In this document: positions 53,451-62,000 of the stretch, in pieces
Layout of the letters: the number at the start of each line of letters is the position of its first letter
Numbering within the stretch: position 1 is the stretch's first letter
Source of the DNA: Paenibacillus sp. H1-7
Lineage (GTDB): Bacteria > Bacillota > Bacilli > Paenibacillales > NBRC-103111
Direction: 5' to 3'
NCBI RefSeq assembly: GCF_022354825.1
Contig: NZ_CP031168.1
Location: forward strand, 1,055,501-1,119,500
Length of the DNA: 64,000 nucleotides
Translations under genes and position numbers: made by a program
The notes under the pieces: generated by a model
Told to the model about the DNA's origin: nothing
Seen by the model: only the letters and a program-made list of their open reading frames with translations
Database searches by the model: none

Positions 53451-53873
53451 TCATAACGTACATACTACAATATCGACTTCCGTATCTTTGAAAGCCTCTT
53501 TGATAATCTCCCTGACTTTTGCCCATTGGAGTTTGTCGAGGCCACAGCCTATCTGCGGCATCGCGAGTTTCGTAATTCCTTCATCCCTGCACATGTTTTT
53601 CATAGAAACAACAGCTTGAGTCAAGGCGGGATAGGTCGGTTTGTTCCAAAATTTTGACTTGGTGACAAGATTTAAGCTTCTCCCTGCTTTATAGCATGCT
53701 CCAATGTCTAACGGATGGTTTCGTGCCCTATCTCGGAGAGGCTGGAGCTCGAACCTTTTTCTAAATTCGACGGCAATTCCTGCCCCCATTTTGGCATCAG
53801 CAGATATGCAGTGAGCCAAGAAGTAATCATCCGGCATAGCAAAGAGGTCTTGTTGAATCTCTTTCCATTCCAC
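53451..53873 (-). CDS. TARG1-like macrodomain ADP-ribosyl hydrolase
   Basis: A 140-residue stand-alone macrodomain. It aligns by eye with human TARG1/OARD1 almost end to end: AHCISADAKMGAGIAVEFRKRF, LVTKSKFWNKPTY and MPQIGCGLDKLQW. Lys72 and Asp113 fall exactly where TARG1 has catalytic Lys84 and Asp125. Known family roles are hydrolysis of O-acetyl-ADP-ribose, Glu/Asp-linked ADP-ribose and, in DarG-type proteins, ADP-ribosylated DNA bases. It is the last gene of a four-gene minus-strand operon, 16 bp after the PARG gene. Confidence 0.93.
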   Translation of the reverse strand: MEWKEIQQDLFAMPDDYFLAHCISADAKMGAGIAVEFRKRFELQPLRDRARNHPLDIGACYKAGRSLNLVTKSKFWNKPTYPALTQAVVSMKNMCRDEGITKLAMPQIGCGLDKLQWAKVREIIKEAFKDTEVDIVVCTL

Positions 53874-53889
53874 AGCTAATCCTCCCTTT

Positions 53890-54762
53890 CTAGTCCGTCA
53901 GAATCGTTGTGAAGGTCTTAAATACCCGTTTGTCCGCTGAGTTGTCTAGGATTGCAAACACTACCTTGTCAAATAACGATGCGAAACGCTCATCAATTAA
54001 TACTTGTTTGAACATTTTGGCTATATCGGACGGATCGTTGCGGAACACTCCGCACCCATAAGCTCCAAGGATCACTGAGAGCTCATTATGAAAAGCTGCA
54101 ACGGCTAAGATGAAACGTACACGCTCCAGCATGACAGGCTCAATATTCTTGACATTATGCGGTTCTCGCTGCTGCACAACGCCGGCGTTTACTGCAGGGG
54201 CTGTAATCATCGAAACCGGATAGGGATGAAGCAGCAGCTTCCCGCGGTCTTCCCGGAACACCGGGATTTTTGGGGAATAGATCATATAGTCGGAGTACAG
54301 ACACGTTTTAATGCTTTTGTTATAATCATACATTTCCTTCATCTGAGAGATGCACGGATAGAGAGCGGAAGAGCGTGCGAGACTTTCCTCCTGTGCTTGG
54401 CTTCCACCCAGGAAGCCTCCTCCCGGATTTTTTGCAGAAGCGAAGTTAAGGCATACGGTTTGCTCCCAGCCCTCCCTGACAACAAGTCGTTCGGCTGCAT
54501 GCAGTGTCGATTCATTCGTTACCTCGAGGGGAGGAAGGGCATCATCTTGTGTCTGACGAATTCGTTCCAACGCGTATTGTTTTATCTTGGACAGCATATC
54601 CGGCGAATACATCATTGAGTGCTCAACGGACCCTTTTACATCATTGCCAATCTGGATGTGCTCGCCTGCACCGTTGATATAGCAGCCTTGTTTCAAAATT
54701 TCGAGCGTTTCTTTGGCCATCTTGGATCTAATCTCTCTATTGTCATTCATACTATTGCTCAT
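53890..54762 (-). CDS. Microbial-type poly(ADP-ribose) glycohydrolase
   Basis: A 290-residue protein of the bacterial PARG family (TIGR02452/DUF2263 type). The signature GGG-(x)7-QEE is present as GGGFLGGSQAQEES, with Gly114-116 and catalytic-type Glu125-Glu126. The surrounding ETLEILKQG, NFASAKNPGGGF and ILGAYGCGVFRNDP also fit. It cleaves ribose-ribose bonds of ADP-ribose chains or related adducts. Start ATG 54762 has GGAGTG upstream; the gap to the NADAR gene is 14 bp. Length is normal. Confidence 0.93.
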   Translation of the reverse strand: MSNSMNDNREIRSKMAKETLEILKQGCYINGAGEHIQIGNDVKGSVEHSMMYSPDMLSKIKQYALERIRQTQDDALPPLEVTNESTLHAAERLVVREGWEQTVCLNFASAKNPGGGFLGGSQAQEESLARSSALYPCISQMKEMYDYNKSIKTCLYSDYMIYSPKIPVFREDRGKLLLHPYPVSMITAPAVNAGVVQQREPHNVKNIEPVMLERVRFILAVAAFHNELSVILGAYGCGVFRNDPSDIAKMFKQVLIDERFASLFDKVVFAILDNSADKRVFKTFTTILTD

Positions 54763-54776
54763 TATGGTTCACTCCA

Positions 54777-55268
54777 TTATGTTCCATGTTGATTTTGCTG
54801 AAGCAGGTCTTCACGTAACCGGGTCAATATTTCCCCGAGCCAGTTTTTGCCCTGCCAAGTGCGCCTATTATTAATCTTCGGATCACTTTCCAATAGCCCT
54901 ACGCCCCAAATTCGATCTGTCGGGCTGGCTTCCACCAGAGTCGTTCCTTTCGTTGCAAGCAAGCTATCAAGAAGCTCGGGATTCTGCGTAAACTTGGCAT
55001 AGTTCCCTTCATAGACGAATTGCTTGCAATGGCTCTCCCATTTCCTTTTGTCGAAATGTTGGACCATGCGGCCCAGCTGTTTTTGTTCGCGCGGCGTTTT
55101 AGCACGTAAAATTTTATTGGCTGAGGCCTTATCGTCAAACAGCATGGCTTTTTTATACATCATGTAATGCTCGGCGCAGTTAAAGCGAATCCCCTTAACG
55201 ACAAACGAAGCCGGATGCCATTGGGAGAATGGGGACTCCGTCATATAAAAAAACGTGAATTTCTCCAT
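54777..55268 (-). CDS. NADAR-domain protein (YbiA/DUF1768 family)
   Basis: A 163-residue NADAR protein: FYMTESPFSQWHPASFVVKG, FNCAEHYMMYKKAMLF, ILRAKTPREQKQLGRMV and IWGVGLLESDPKI are the family blocks. Glu and His of the AEHYMM block and the DRIWGVG segment form the active site. NADAR proteins act as N-glycosidases in riboflavin/NAD-derived metabolism, and some remove ADP-ribose from guanine. Start ATG 55268 follows AAGGAG at long spacing (13 nt). It is second in the operon after the regulator, with 27 bp between genes. Confidence 0.93.
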   Translation of the reverse strand: MEKFTFFYMTESPFSQWHPASFVVKGIRFNCAEHYMMYKKAMLFDDKASANKILRAKTPREQKQLGRMVQHFDKRKWESHCKQFVYEGNYAKFTQNPELLDSLLATKGTTLVEASPTDRIWGVGLLESDPKINNRRTWQGKNWLGEILTRLREDLLQQNQHGT

Positions 55269-55295
55269 ATCGATAGTTCAACTCCTTATGTGAAA

Positions 55296-56195
55296 CTATA
55301 AATCGAAATTACGGAACCGATACAGTTTGGAAGGCCGATGCCCGGCATCCTTCGTATATTCGTTCGTTTCCGATACCATGTCGGCGATCTTTCTTCGGAA
55401 GGCGGCGGCCAGCAGTTCTTTGCCCAGAATGACCTCATAGACTTGCTGCAAATCCGATAACGTAAAAAGCGGCGGCATCAAGTGAAAGGCGATATCTGTA
55501 TACTCAATTTTGTTGCGCAGCCGCTCGATTGCGTACACAATCATCTGGGCATGATCGAAGGCAATGCCTTCCGACTGGACAACGCTCCGGGTTCGCTTGG
55601 CAGTTCGGCCGACGGCGGTCTCTGTGATTTTGACGGTTGCTGATAAGGTCTCCACGGGGTGAAACAGCCTGAGTTCGATCAGCTTCTCGATTTCATACCC
55701 TTCGGCAAGTCGGGTTCGTTTCTCCTGAAGTACACGATAGGTGACCTCGAACCATTTGGCGTCATCCGCGTCGTCACCCGCTTGCACATTGAGCGAAGTA
55801 CGGTCCACAAGCGCCATGTAGGAGCAGCTGATAACCCGTGTCCGCGGGTCTCTCTCTACATCCCCCCATGTATATAATTGCTCCATATAGATGTTGTCTA
55901 TATTCGTTTCGCTCTTCAGCTCCCTGTGAGCTGCATCATCTATGCTTTCGTGAATCGATACGAATCCTCCCGGCAGCGCCCATTGCCCTAGAAAAGGGTG
56001 TTCTCCACGTCGGATCATCAACAGCTGCAGCGATTTTTCCGGCAGCTTGCGGTAATTTTCCTGTTCTTTATCCATCACGGTAAAAATAAGCATATCTACG
56101 GTCAAGGAAGGGCGTGCATAGATGGCTGCGTCGTAGCTTTGCAAAAATTGCTGCTCGGTCATGCCGTTGCGATCGTGTATAGGTTTATTTGACAT
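55296..56195 (-). CDS. Nudix/winged-helix (NrtR-like) regulator
   Basis: A 299-residue protein: Nudix domain (about 30-170) followed by a winged-helix segment (about 215-290). This is the layout of NrtR regulators, which sense ADP-ribose or NAD-pathway metabolites. The Nudix box is incomplete: GFVSIHESIDDAAHREL fits, but the rest reads KSETNI in place of xEExGU, so hydrolase activity may be lost. CAGGTG precedes ATG 56195. It heads the ADP-ribose operon, and two palindromes lie over the promoter, consistent with autoregulation. Confidence 0.9.
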   Translation of the reverse strand: MSNKPIHDRNGMTEQQFLQSYDAAIYARPSLTVDMLIFTVMDKEQENYRKLPEKSLQLLMIRRGEHPFLGQWALPGGFVSIHESIDDAAHRELKSETNIDNIYMEQLYTWGDVERDPRTRVISCSYMALVDRTSLNVQAGDDADDAKWFEVTYRVLQEKRTRLAEGYEIEKLIELRLFHPVETLSATVKITETAVGRTAKRTRSVVQSEGIAFDHAQMIVYAIERLRNKIEYTDIAFHLMPPLFTLSDLQQVYEVILGKELLAAAFRRKIADMVSETNEYTKDAGHRPSKLYRFRNFDL

Positions 56196-56218
56196 GGTTT
56201 CACCTGTTTATCGGATAT

Positions 56219-56274
56219 TTATTATCGTTATGATAATAACAAATTGATAATAACATAATGTTATTATATAACAA
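56219..56274 (-). promoter_or_regulatory. Promoter and paired palindromic operators of the ADP-ribose operon
   Basis: On the minus strand, TTGTTA (-35, plus 56269-56274), a 16-nt spacer and TATTAT (-10, plus 56247-56252). Palindrome 1 (56247-56267) has 9-bp arms ATAATAACA/TGTTATTAT around 3 nt and covers spacer and -10. Palindrome 2 (56219-56239) has 8-bp arms TTATTATC/GATAATAA around 5 nt, at the start of the transcript. The half-site GATAATAAC occurs twice, 14 bp apart. Confidence 0.75.
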
Positions 56275-56429
56275 CACCAAAAGTCAATAGTTGGAAGTGG
56301 GGACTGAGATGTAATTGTATTTTGGAATTTGTAATTCGGTATCCCGCCGCCATCATACCGACATAGTACGTTTATTTTCGAATATGCTAGAATAGAGTTA
56401 TATTTTTACTAGTTTTGGAGGCAGGCGAA

Positions 56430-57386
56430 ATGACTTTAATTAGGACATTAATCAATCAGGATGAATTCATGGGGTTTTATTTATTGAAGGAGCTGGAAGT
56501 AAAGCAGACGAACGCTACTCCGCCCAAAGATTATTTCGATATCGTACTGTGTGACGCGAGCGGCCAGCTGCCGGCCAAATATTGGGATGTAACGCCTACG
56601 GATAAGGAAACCTTTTTCCCTATGGGACTTGTGAAAGTGCAAGGTATCGTGCAGACGTATCGCGAAAAGCTGCAGGTCAAAATCAACCGGATCCGCAAAG
56701 CAACTCCGGAAGACGGAGTGTCGCTGACCGACTTTATTCGTTCGGCCCCGATTCGGCCGGTCGATCTGATTTATACTATTAAGCAGGCTATGGCGAGTAT
56801 TATGGATGAGGAGATTCGGACGATCGTTGCTTTTTGCGTGACCAAAGTGGAAGAGAAGCTGATGCACTATCCTGCGGCCAAGACGCACCATCACGCCTAC
56901 TATGCGGGGCTAGCCTATCATATTGTACGGATGCTTGAGATCGGAGAGTTCATCTGCAAGCAGCGGCCGTTTCTTAACGCAGATTTCATCAAAGCGGGAA
57001 TCATTCTTCACGATATTGCGAAGCCGGAGGAAATGATCGCTCAGATGGGGATCGTATCCGACTACAGTGTCCAAGGCAAGCTGCTGGGGCATATTTCGAT
57101 GGCTTCGAACTGGATTACGGAGGCCGCCATCCAATGCGGTATCGATCTTCAATCCGACCGGGTGCTTGGGCTGCAGCACTTGGTCTTGTCCCACCACAAC
57201 TTGGGAGAGTGGGGGAGTCCTGTTCAGCCTCAGACGGCGGAAGCGGTCGCGCTGCATCACATCGATTCGTTGGACGCTAAGCTGCAAATGGTGGAGGATG
57301 CGCTGGAAACCATTCCTGAAACGGAGCAGTGGACGCCATCCATCCGCGGGCTGGAGAACAAACCGATTTATCGGCTGAAGCTGTAG
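56430..57386 (+). CDS. yhaM: 3'-5' exoribonuclease YhaM family
   Basis: A 318-residue protein with an N-terminal OB fold (about 10-95: FDIVLCDASGQLPAKYWDV; VQGIVQTYREKLQVKINRI) and an HD domain. KTHHHAYYAGLAYH (about 153-166), ILHDIAKPEE (about 196-205) and LSHHNLGEWGSP (about 257-268) provide the metal-binding His and Asp residues. YhaM trims 3' ends of RNA in Bacillota. ATG 56430 follows GGAGGC by 9 nt. It is divergent from the ADP-ribose operon and otherwise alone. Length is typical (about 314). Confidence 0.92.
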   Translation: MTLIRTLINQDEFMGFYLLKELEVKQTNATPPKDYFDIVLCDASGQLPAKYWDVTPTDKETFFPMGLVKVQGIVQTYREKLQVKINRIRKATPEDGVSLTDFIRSAPIRPVDLIYTIKQAMASIMDEEIRTIVAFCVTKVEEKLMHYPAAKTHHHAYYAGLAYHIVRMLEIGEFICKQRPFLNADFIKAGIILHDIAKPEEMIAQMGIVSDYSVQGKLLGHISMASNWITEAAIQCGIDLQSDRVLGLQHLVLSHHNLGEWGSPVQPQTAEAVALHHIDSLDAKLQMVEDALETIPETEQWTPSIRGLENKPIYRLKL

Positions 57387-57790
57387 GCAGGCGGACAGGA
57401 ATTAGGAAAAGGGAATACATAGGAAGACTCGTCATAGCCTGGGATCCGGATGAGAGGATATGGACACACGATCCGTTATTTTTTCGAAAACACCATAAAT
57501 CGGTAGGCTATCGGACTGGAGAGCCGTTATTTGGCGAAAAAGTCGCGATTATCGGCGTTATGGAGGGGAATAACGGATTCTGTGTCCTTTAGCCTGTCCC
57601 AAACAAGCTTTTTTGGTAAAATAGCGGATCTACGGTCCGATCACATTATCTAGGGAGCTGACCGGATGATGCTTTTACATCAAGGTGCCTTCGGGAAGCG
57701 GCTTCTACGAAAGTGGTAAGCAGGATAAGCAGTGAGACCTGATGGTTTTGGGGATTGCTTCTAACAAAATCTGAATTGATTTAATTCCAT
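57387..57790. other. Intergenic region after yhaM
   Basis: No convincing gene. CCGTTATT occurs twice (about 57473 and 57525) and its complement AATAACGG once (about 57569), so foldback is possible. The region ends at the terminator at 57793, which may belong to a short RNA or to the yhaM transcript. Confidence 0.4.
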
Positions 57791-57792
57791 GA

Positions 57793-57839
57793 CGAGGGCT
57801 ACTCCTTCCAACACGGTTGGGAGGATAGCTCTTTTTTTT
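57793..57839 (+). terminator. Terminator preceding the second structured repeat
   Basis: GCTA, TCCTT and CCAAC pair in turn with GTTGG, GAGGA and TAGC across a 3-nt loop, then eight T. As with copy A, the repeat element begins in the T run. Confidence 0.8.
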
Positions 57840-57963
57840 ACCACAGAGGAAAGTTTAAGTTCAGTAAGCGATAAAGCTATCGAAGATCTTTCCTATTGCG
57901 ATAAAACCTACCATTGAACGCGGCCGCTCATCTTTGAAAGGCCTCGATAGAGGTTTTCTCATT
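57838..57963 (+). repeat. Structured intergenic repeat element, copy B
   Basis: A 126-nt partner of the element at 22213-22336. The outer stem is AGGAAAG/CTTTCCT (57847-57853 with 57888-57894), the inner hairpin CGATA-AAGC-TATCG (57869-57882), and the last hairpin CCTC-GATA-GAGG (57942-57953). All three helices differ in sequence from copy A yet pair perfectly. Single-stranded blocks (TTACCACA, GCGATAAAA, AACGCGG) are nearly identical. Confidence 0.7.
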
Positions 57964-58182
57964 GTAATAGCAGCCATTTTAAAGGATCGAAACTGCAGTT
58001 TGCAAGAGTGCATTAACTCGATTAGTCGGAAACATAGGAAAAATTATCCTAAAGCACTCCCGGTTTATTCCTGAATTACTCCCGGTTTATTTCCCTGCCA
58101 TAGCTCATGAAACCCGAGCGCTCCCACGGTAAGATATGGTAAGCGTCAATAATTCAAAAACGTTCATCGGAGGGATTATTTA

Positions 58183-58761
58183 ATGGAGAGTAACATGAAC
58201 AAAGCGATCAAATGGTTGACTGGAGCTGCCTTGCTGGCAGCCCTGGTAGCACCCGCAGCGGTAAATGTGAAGCCCGAAGCAGCCTTCGCGGCGAAACCAG
58301 AGGCGAAGCCGGAAGCAGCCTTCGCAGCGAAACCAGAGGCGAAGCCGGAAGCAGCGTTTGCAGCAGAAGCAGAGGCGAAGCCCGAAGCGCGATATGCAGC
58401 GAAACCAGAGGCGAAGCCGGAAGCGGCATTCGCAGCAAAAGCAGAGGCGAAGCCGGAAGCGGCATTCGCAGCGAAACCAGAGGCGAAGCCCGAAGCAGCG
58501 TTTGCAGCAGAAGCAGAGGCGAAGCCCGAAGCGCGATATGCAGCGAAACCAGAGGCGAAGCCGGAAGCGGCATTCGCAGCGAAACCAGAGGCGAAGCCCG
58601 AAGCGGCATTCGCGGCGAAACCAGAGGCGAAGCCGGAAGCGCGATATGCAGCGAAACCAGAGGCGAAGCCCGAAGCAGCGTTTGCAGCAAAAGCAGAGGC
58701 AAAGCCGGAAGCGCGATATGCAGCGAAACCAGAGGCGAAGCCGGAAGCAGCATTTGCGTAG
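58183..58761 (+). CDS. Secreted protein made of 12-residue Lys-Pro-Glu-Ala repeats
   Basis: A 192-residue protein. The N terminus has a signal peptide (MNKAIKWLTGAALLAALVAP). From residue 30 onward it consists of about 13 copies of a 12-residue unit built on KPEAKPEAAFAA, with variants EAEAKPEARYAA and KAEAKPEAAFAA. CGGAGGG precedes ATG 58183. The unit resembles wall-spanning Pro-rich or Lys-Pro stalks, but there is no anchor motif. The number of repeats is probably unstable because the DNA unit (36 bp) is nearly identical between copies. No known family recognised. Confidence 0.7.
   Translation: MESNMNKAIKWLTGAALLAALVAPAAVNVKPEAAFAAKPEAKPEAAFAAKPEAKPEAAFAAEAEAKPEARYAAKPEAKPEAAFAAKAEAKPEAAFAAKPEAKPEAAFAAEAEAKPEARYAAKPEAKPEAAFAAKPEAKPEAAFAAKPEAKPEARYAAKPEAKPEAAFAAKAEAKPEARYAAKPEAKPEAAFA
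58270..58758. repeat. 36-bp tandem repeat inside the Lys-Pro-Glu-Ala gene
   Basis: About 13 copies of a 36-bp unit containing AAACCAGAGGCGAAGCC. Unit variants are shuffled (GCGCGATATGCAGCG, GCAGCGTTTGCAGCA), suggesting recombination. The unit has no stop codon in several frames on both strands, which creates long spurious open frames. Confidence 0.85.
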
Positions 58762-58886
58762 TATTTTTTTTCCAAGCAAGGGGCATTGGAAACGGAGCGT
58801 ACTTTCTCCAGGCACTATCAATCCAGCTGTGACTGGCCAAGCACTTACTGACCGCGTAGCAACACTATATGCTTTTACAGGAGAAA

Positions 58887-58925
58887 ACGTTAGCGGCTGT
58901 ACCCCTAGTACAGCTCCGCTAACGT
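58887..58925. other. Long hairpin between the repeat gene and the large surface protein
   Basis: ACGTTAGCGG-CTGTAC and GTACAG-CT-CCGCTAACGT form 16 pairs with a 2-nt bulge and 5-nt loop. No T run follows, so a rho-independent terminator is uncertain. GAAAACGTTAGC at its start is also found repeatedly in the 32.9-33.7 kb array. Confidence 0.6.
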
Positions 58926-58958
58926 GTTCAACTGAAGCTTATCCATAGGATATGTACC

Positions 58959-58981
58959 TTTCGATACATTACGTATCGAAA
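58959..58981. promoter_or_regulatory. Perfect inverted repeat upstream of the large surface protein
   Basis: TTTCGATAC-ATTAC-GTATCGAAA, a 9-bp perfect palindrome ending about 10 nt before the GGAGG ribosome site. It could be an operator or a translation-affecting hairpin. Confidence 0.5.
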
Positions 58982-59009
58982 ATGTGAAATGTTGGAGGTT
59001 GTATTTTCG

Positions 59010-62000
59010 ATGAGGCAGCCATTGTGGAAATTATTTAAAAGAAACACGGCCGCCCTGTTATCCGGGGCGCTGCTTATGCTCACCGCACTGCCGGTGTCCG
59101 GGGCAGCAGCTGTACCAAGCGGAAGCGGTACGACGGGCCGGGCTAAAGCCAATGTCAGCCAAAACGTATACTCAAACGTATACGCCCCCGTGATTCCTGC
59201 GCTTTCGCCTGTGAAATCCGCTGCACTGTCATGGAATCTGCTTGCTAAAGCAGAGCGCAGCGTGACGCCGACCATGTTCGTGCCGGATTATTCCAAAGTG
59301 CGGCTGACACCGGACGGCAAGTACGCGGGCTTCATCCGAATGCTCGTATCCGGAGCTCCGGGTGATGTGAGGATGGTCGTTACGGTGCATGACCGATTGA
59401 CCGGCACGCTAGACAACATAACCGGACCAACCACGACGGGAGGGATCGTCGATTTTGATTTTAGCGGAGACGCCCGGTATGTGGCTTTCTCTTATCAGGA
59501 AGGACTTGCGAATAGCGAGGTCACGGTCTACTTATACGACCGGGAGACGAAGAAGCTCGATACGATTACACCTAACGCCTCGGAGGCCAGTAGCGAGGCT
59601 GCGTTGAATCAAGTGTCGATCAGCGAGGATGGCCGTTATATAGCCTTCGATTCCAGAGCGAAAGGACTGGTTCCTGAGGATACGGATGATAACCGAGACG
59701 TATTCCTGCATGACCGGACAACGGGTAAGCTGACCCGCATCAGCACGCGCCCCGGGCTGGATCCGGATGAGGCGTTTGATAGCATGGGTCCCTCGATCAG
59801 CGGGGACGGCCGCTACGTTGCTTTCGAGTCCCAAGCGAAGCTGGTTGCCGAAGATACGAACTCGGAAAGCGATATTTACAGGTACGACCGTCTTGGCGGC
59901 AGCACGCCGTTCAAGCGGATCAGCATGGGGATGAACGGAGACGAGGCGCTCGGGTGGAGCGGGACGTCTTCGATAAGCAGCGACGGTAAAGTCGTCGCCT
60001 TCGCCTCCATGGCGGCTAACTTGGTTCCCGATGACACGAATTTGTCTCAAGATATTTTTGTCTATGACGAGCGCAGCGGCAGCAGGACGATCAAGCGGGT
60101 TTCCGTCAGCGAAGCCGGTCAGCAGCATCTCCAAGACAGCCAGCATCCCTATGTTAGCCCGGATGGCCGGTATGTCGGCTACGATGTTCTCAGCGATGAC
60201 CCGGATATAGGAGAAGAGGCTTACGTCGCGGAGGTGGAGACGCAAGCATCCGCCAAGGTAAAGGTGCCGAAGTCTCCTTTTCGGCTGATCAGCCCTAGCA
60301 AAAAGCCTGCTGTGGGGAGCGGGGCGACTCCGGTAGCTTTTTACTCCTGGTCCACAGAGAACTTCGGAGAGCACGGCGATATCGATATTCCCGATCAGCT
60401 GTTTTTTGCTTCGAACGGGAACGCGCCCGTGTGGCCTTCAGGAAGCGCGCTACAGGCTGCGGATATCGGGCCCGATTATGTCACGCTTCAATGGCCGGAT
60501 GCCCAGGACAGCAAGGGGGTGCTCGGATACAGGATCTATCTCGACGGCGACTGGCTGGGGTATGTTCCTGTGGGCAGCGGCAACCGCTTTACGGCCAAGG
60601 AGCTTTTGCCTGGGGTTGAGCATTTATTCCAGGTTGAAGCGGTTAACCGTGATTTTAACGCAACTTTTGGCGGGCCGACCTACAAGTTCAGTGCGAGCAG
60701 CGGAGGCAATCAATTTGCGTTGACCTGGTATGCGGAATGGTCACGCAACAACCTTCCTGCATCCGGGAGCGATTTGAGAATTCAGGCTAAAGGGGCTTCA
60801 GCCCGTCAAGCGAAGGCCGAAATCGCCTATAAAGCGTGGAACGGAACGGGGTACGAGACCCGCAATGCTATGCTGACGATGGAGGAAAGCAAGACGATAC
60901 CGGGCGAATATGAGGCGGTCTTTCCTATTGCAGAGGGGATCGGCGAGTTGTCCCAGCTCAAGGTCAAAATGGTAGATAGCGCCACAGGCGCGGAAACGGT
61001 CCGATCCGCTGGCAATTGGCCGCTCATCGTCTCCGGAAGCATGGCTCTAGAGTTCCTTCATTCCTGGAACGGGGATTTGAACGGCGCGATCCTTACGGTT
61101 TCGAATAGCAGGTACGGTACGGAATTGATAACTTTACAGGGGCCGGGGCCTTATGCTGTAAGCGGCCTGTACCCGGGGCAGGACTACCGCTTGACGCTGT
61201 ACTCTCCTGATTTCGAATACGTATGGGTTGAGCGGGACGGTATCCGAGTCGAAGCGGGACGCAAGACCCCGGTTCAGGTTCCGGTAAATCAGCCGGCAAA
61301 AATGCGCATGCAGGTCGTTGACCCGTTGCTCCAGCCGGTTTCGAATGTCCCTGTTCAATTATGGGATGCAAATGGCCAACTCCTAGCAAAGCTTCGAACC
61401 GATGCGGCTGGCTGGACTTCATGGCAGGATGGGCTGAAAGCGGGAAGCACGATTCGGCTTCGAGTCGACGTAGAGGACCGTTTGTTCGATCCGGTGCCTG
61501 AAATGTCACTCGAGCTGATTCCCGGTGACAACGAGAAGGAGCTGAAGCTCACAGGCCCGGCGGAAGGCATAGTAGAAGGAATAGTGACTGATCCGGCCGG
61601 CAAGCCTGTCGCAAATGCAATCATAACGGCGACGCAGACGTTTCGTTCCAAGCCGGTAGTGCGCCAGACGCGCAGCAGCCTGGACGGTTCCTACAAGCTG
61701 AGTTTGATGGAAGGGGAGGCGTCTATCGAAGCCGCGGAAACCTCTTTCCATTACAGTACGGAAGGAAGCTTGAAGGTAAACGTTGTAAAAAGCAGCACGA
61801 CGCCGTTTCCGATTCCGTTACGCCAGCCGGGCTCTGGAGTCATTAATTTGAAGGTATATACCAAACAAATCGACGGCGATTGGGTGGGGCCGCTCAATTT
61901 GGAGCAAATGAACTTCCTGACACAGGTGGAAGGCCGTTCCGGCAAAATGACCGGCTACTACCACAATGCGTACTATTTTCAAGGGGATCCCGGAGATAAC

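Noticed and set aside
53451..54762. DarTG toxin-antitoxin pair
   Set aside because: The macrodomain is TARG1/DarG-like, but no DarT-like transferase gene is adjacent; the neighbour is a PARG.
57329..57592. 87-codon frame overlapping the end of yhaM
   Set aside because: It begins inside yhaM in another frame, lacks a ribosome site, and its product resembles nothing known.
58176..58948. Long overlapping open frames on both strands in the 36-bp repeat region
   Set aside because: They result from a stop-free repeat unit. Only the plus-strand frame from 58183 has a ribosome site and a signal peptide.
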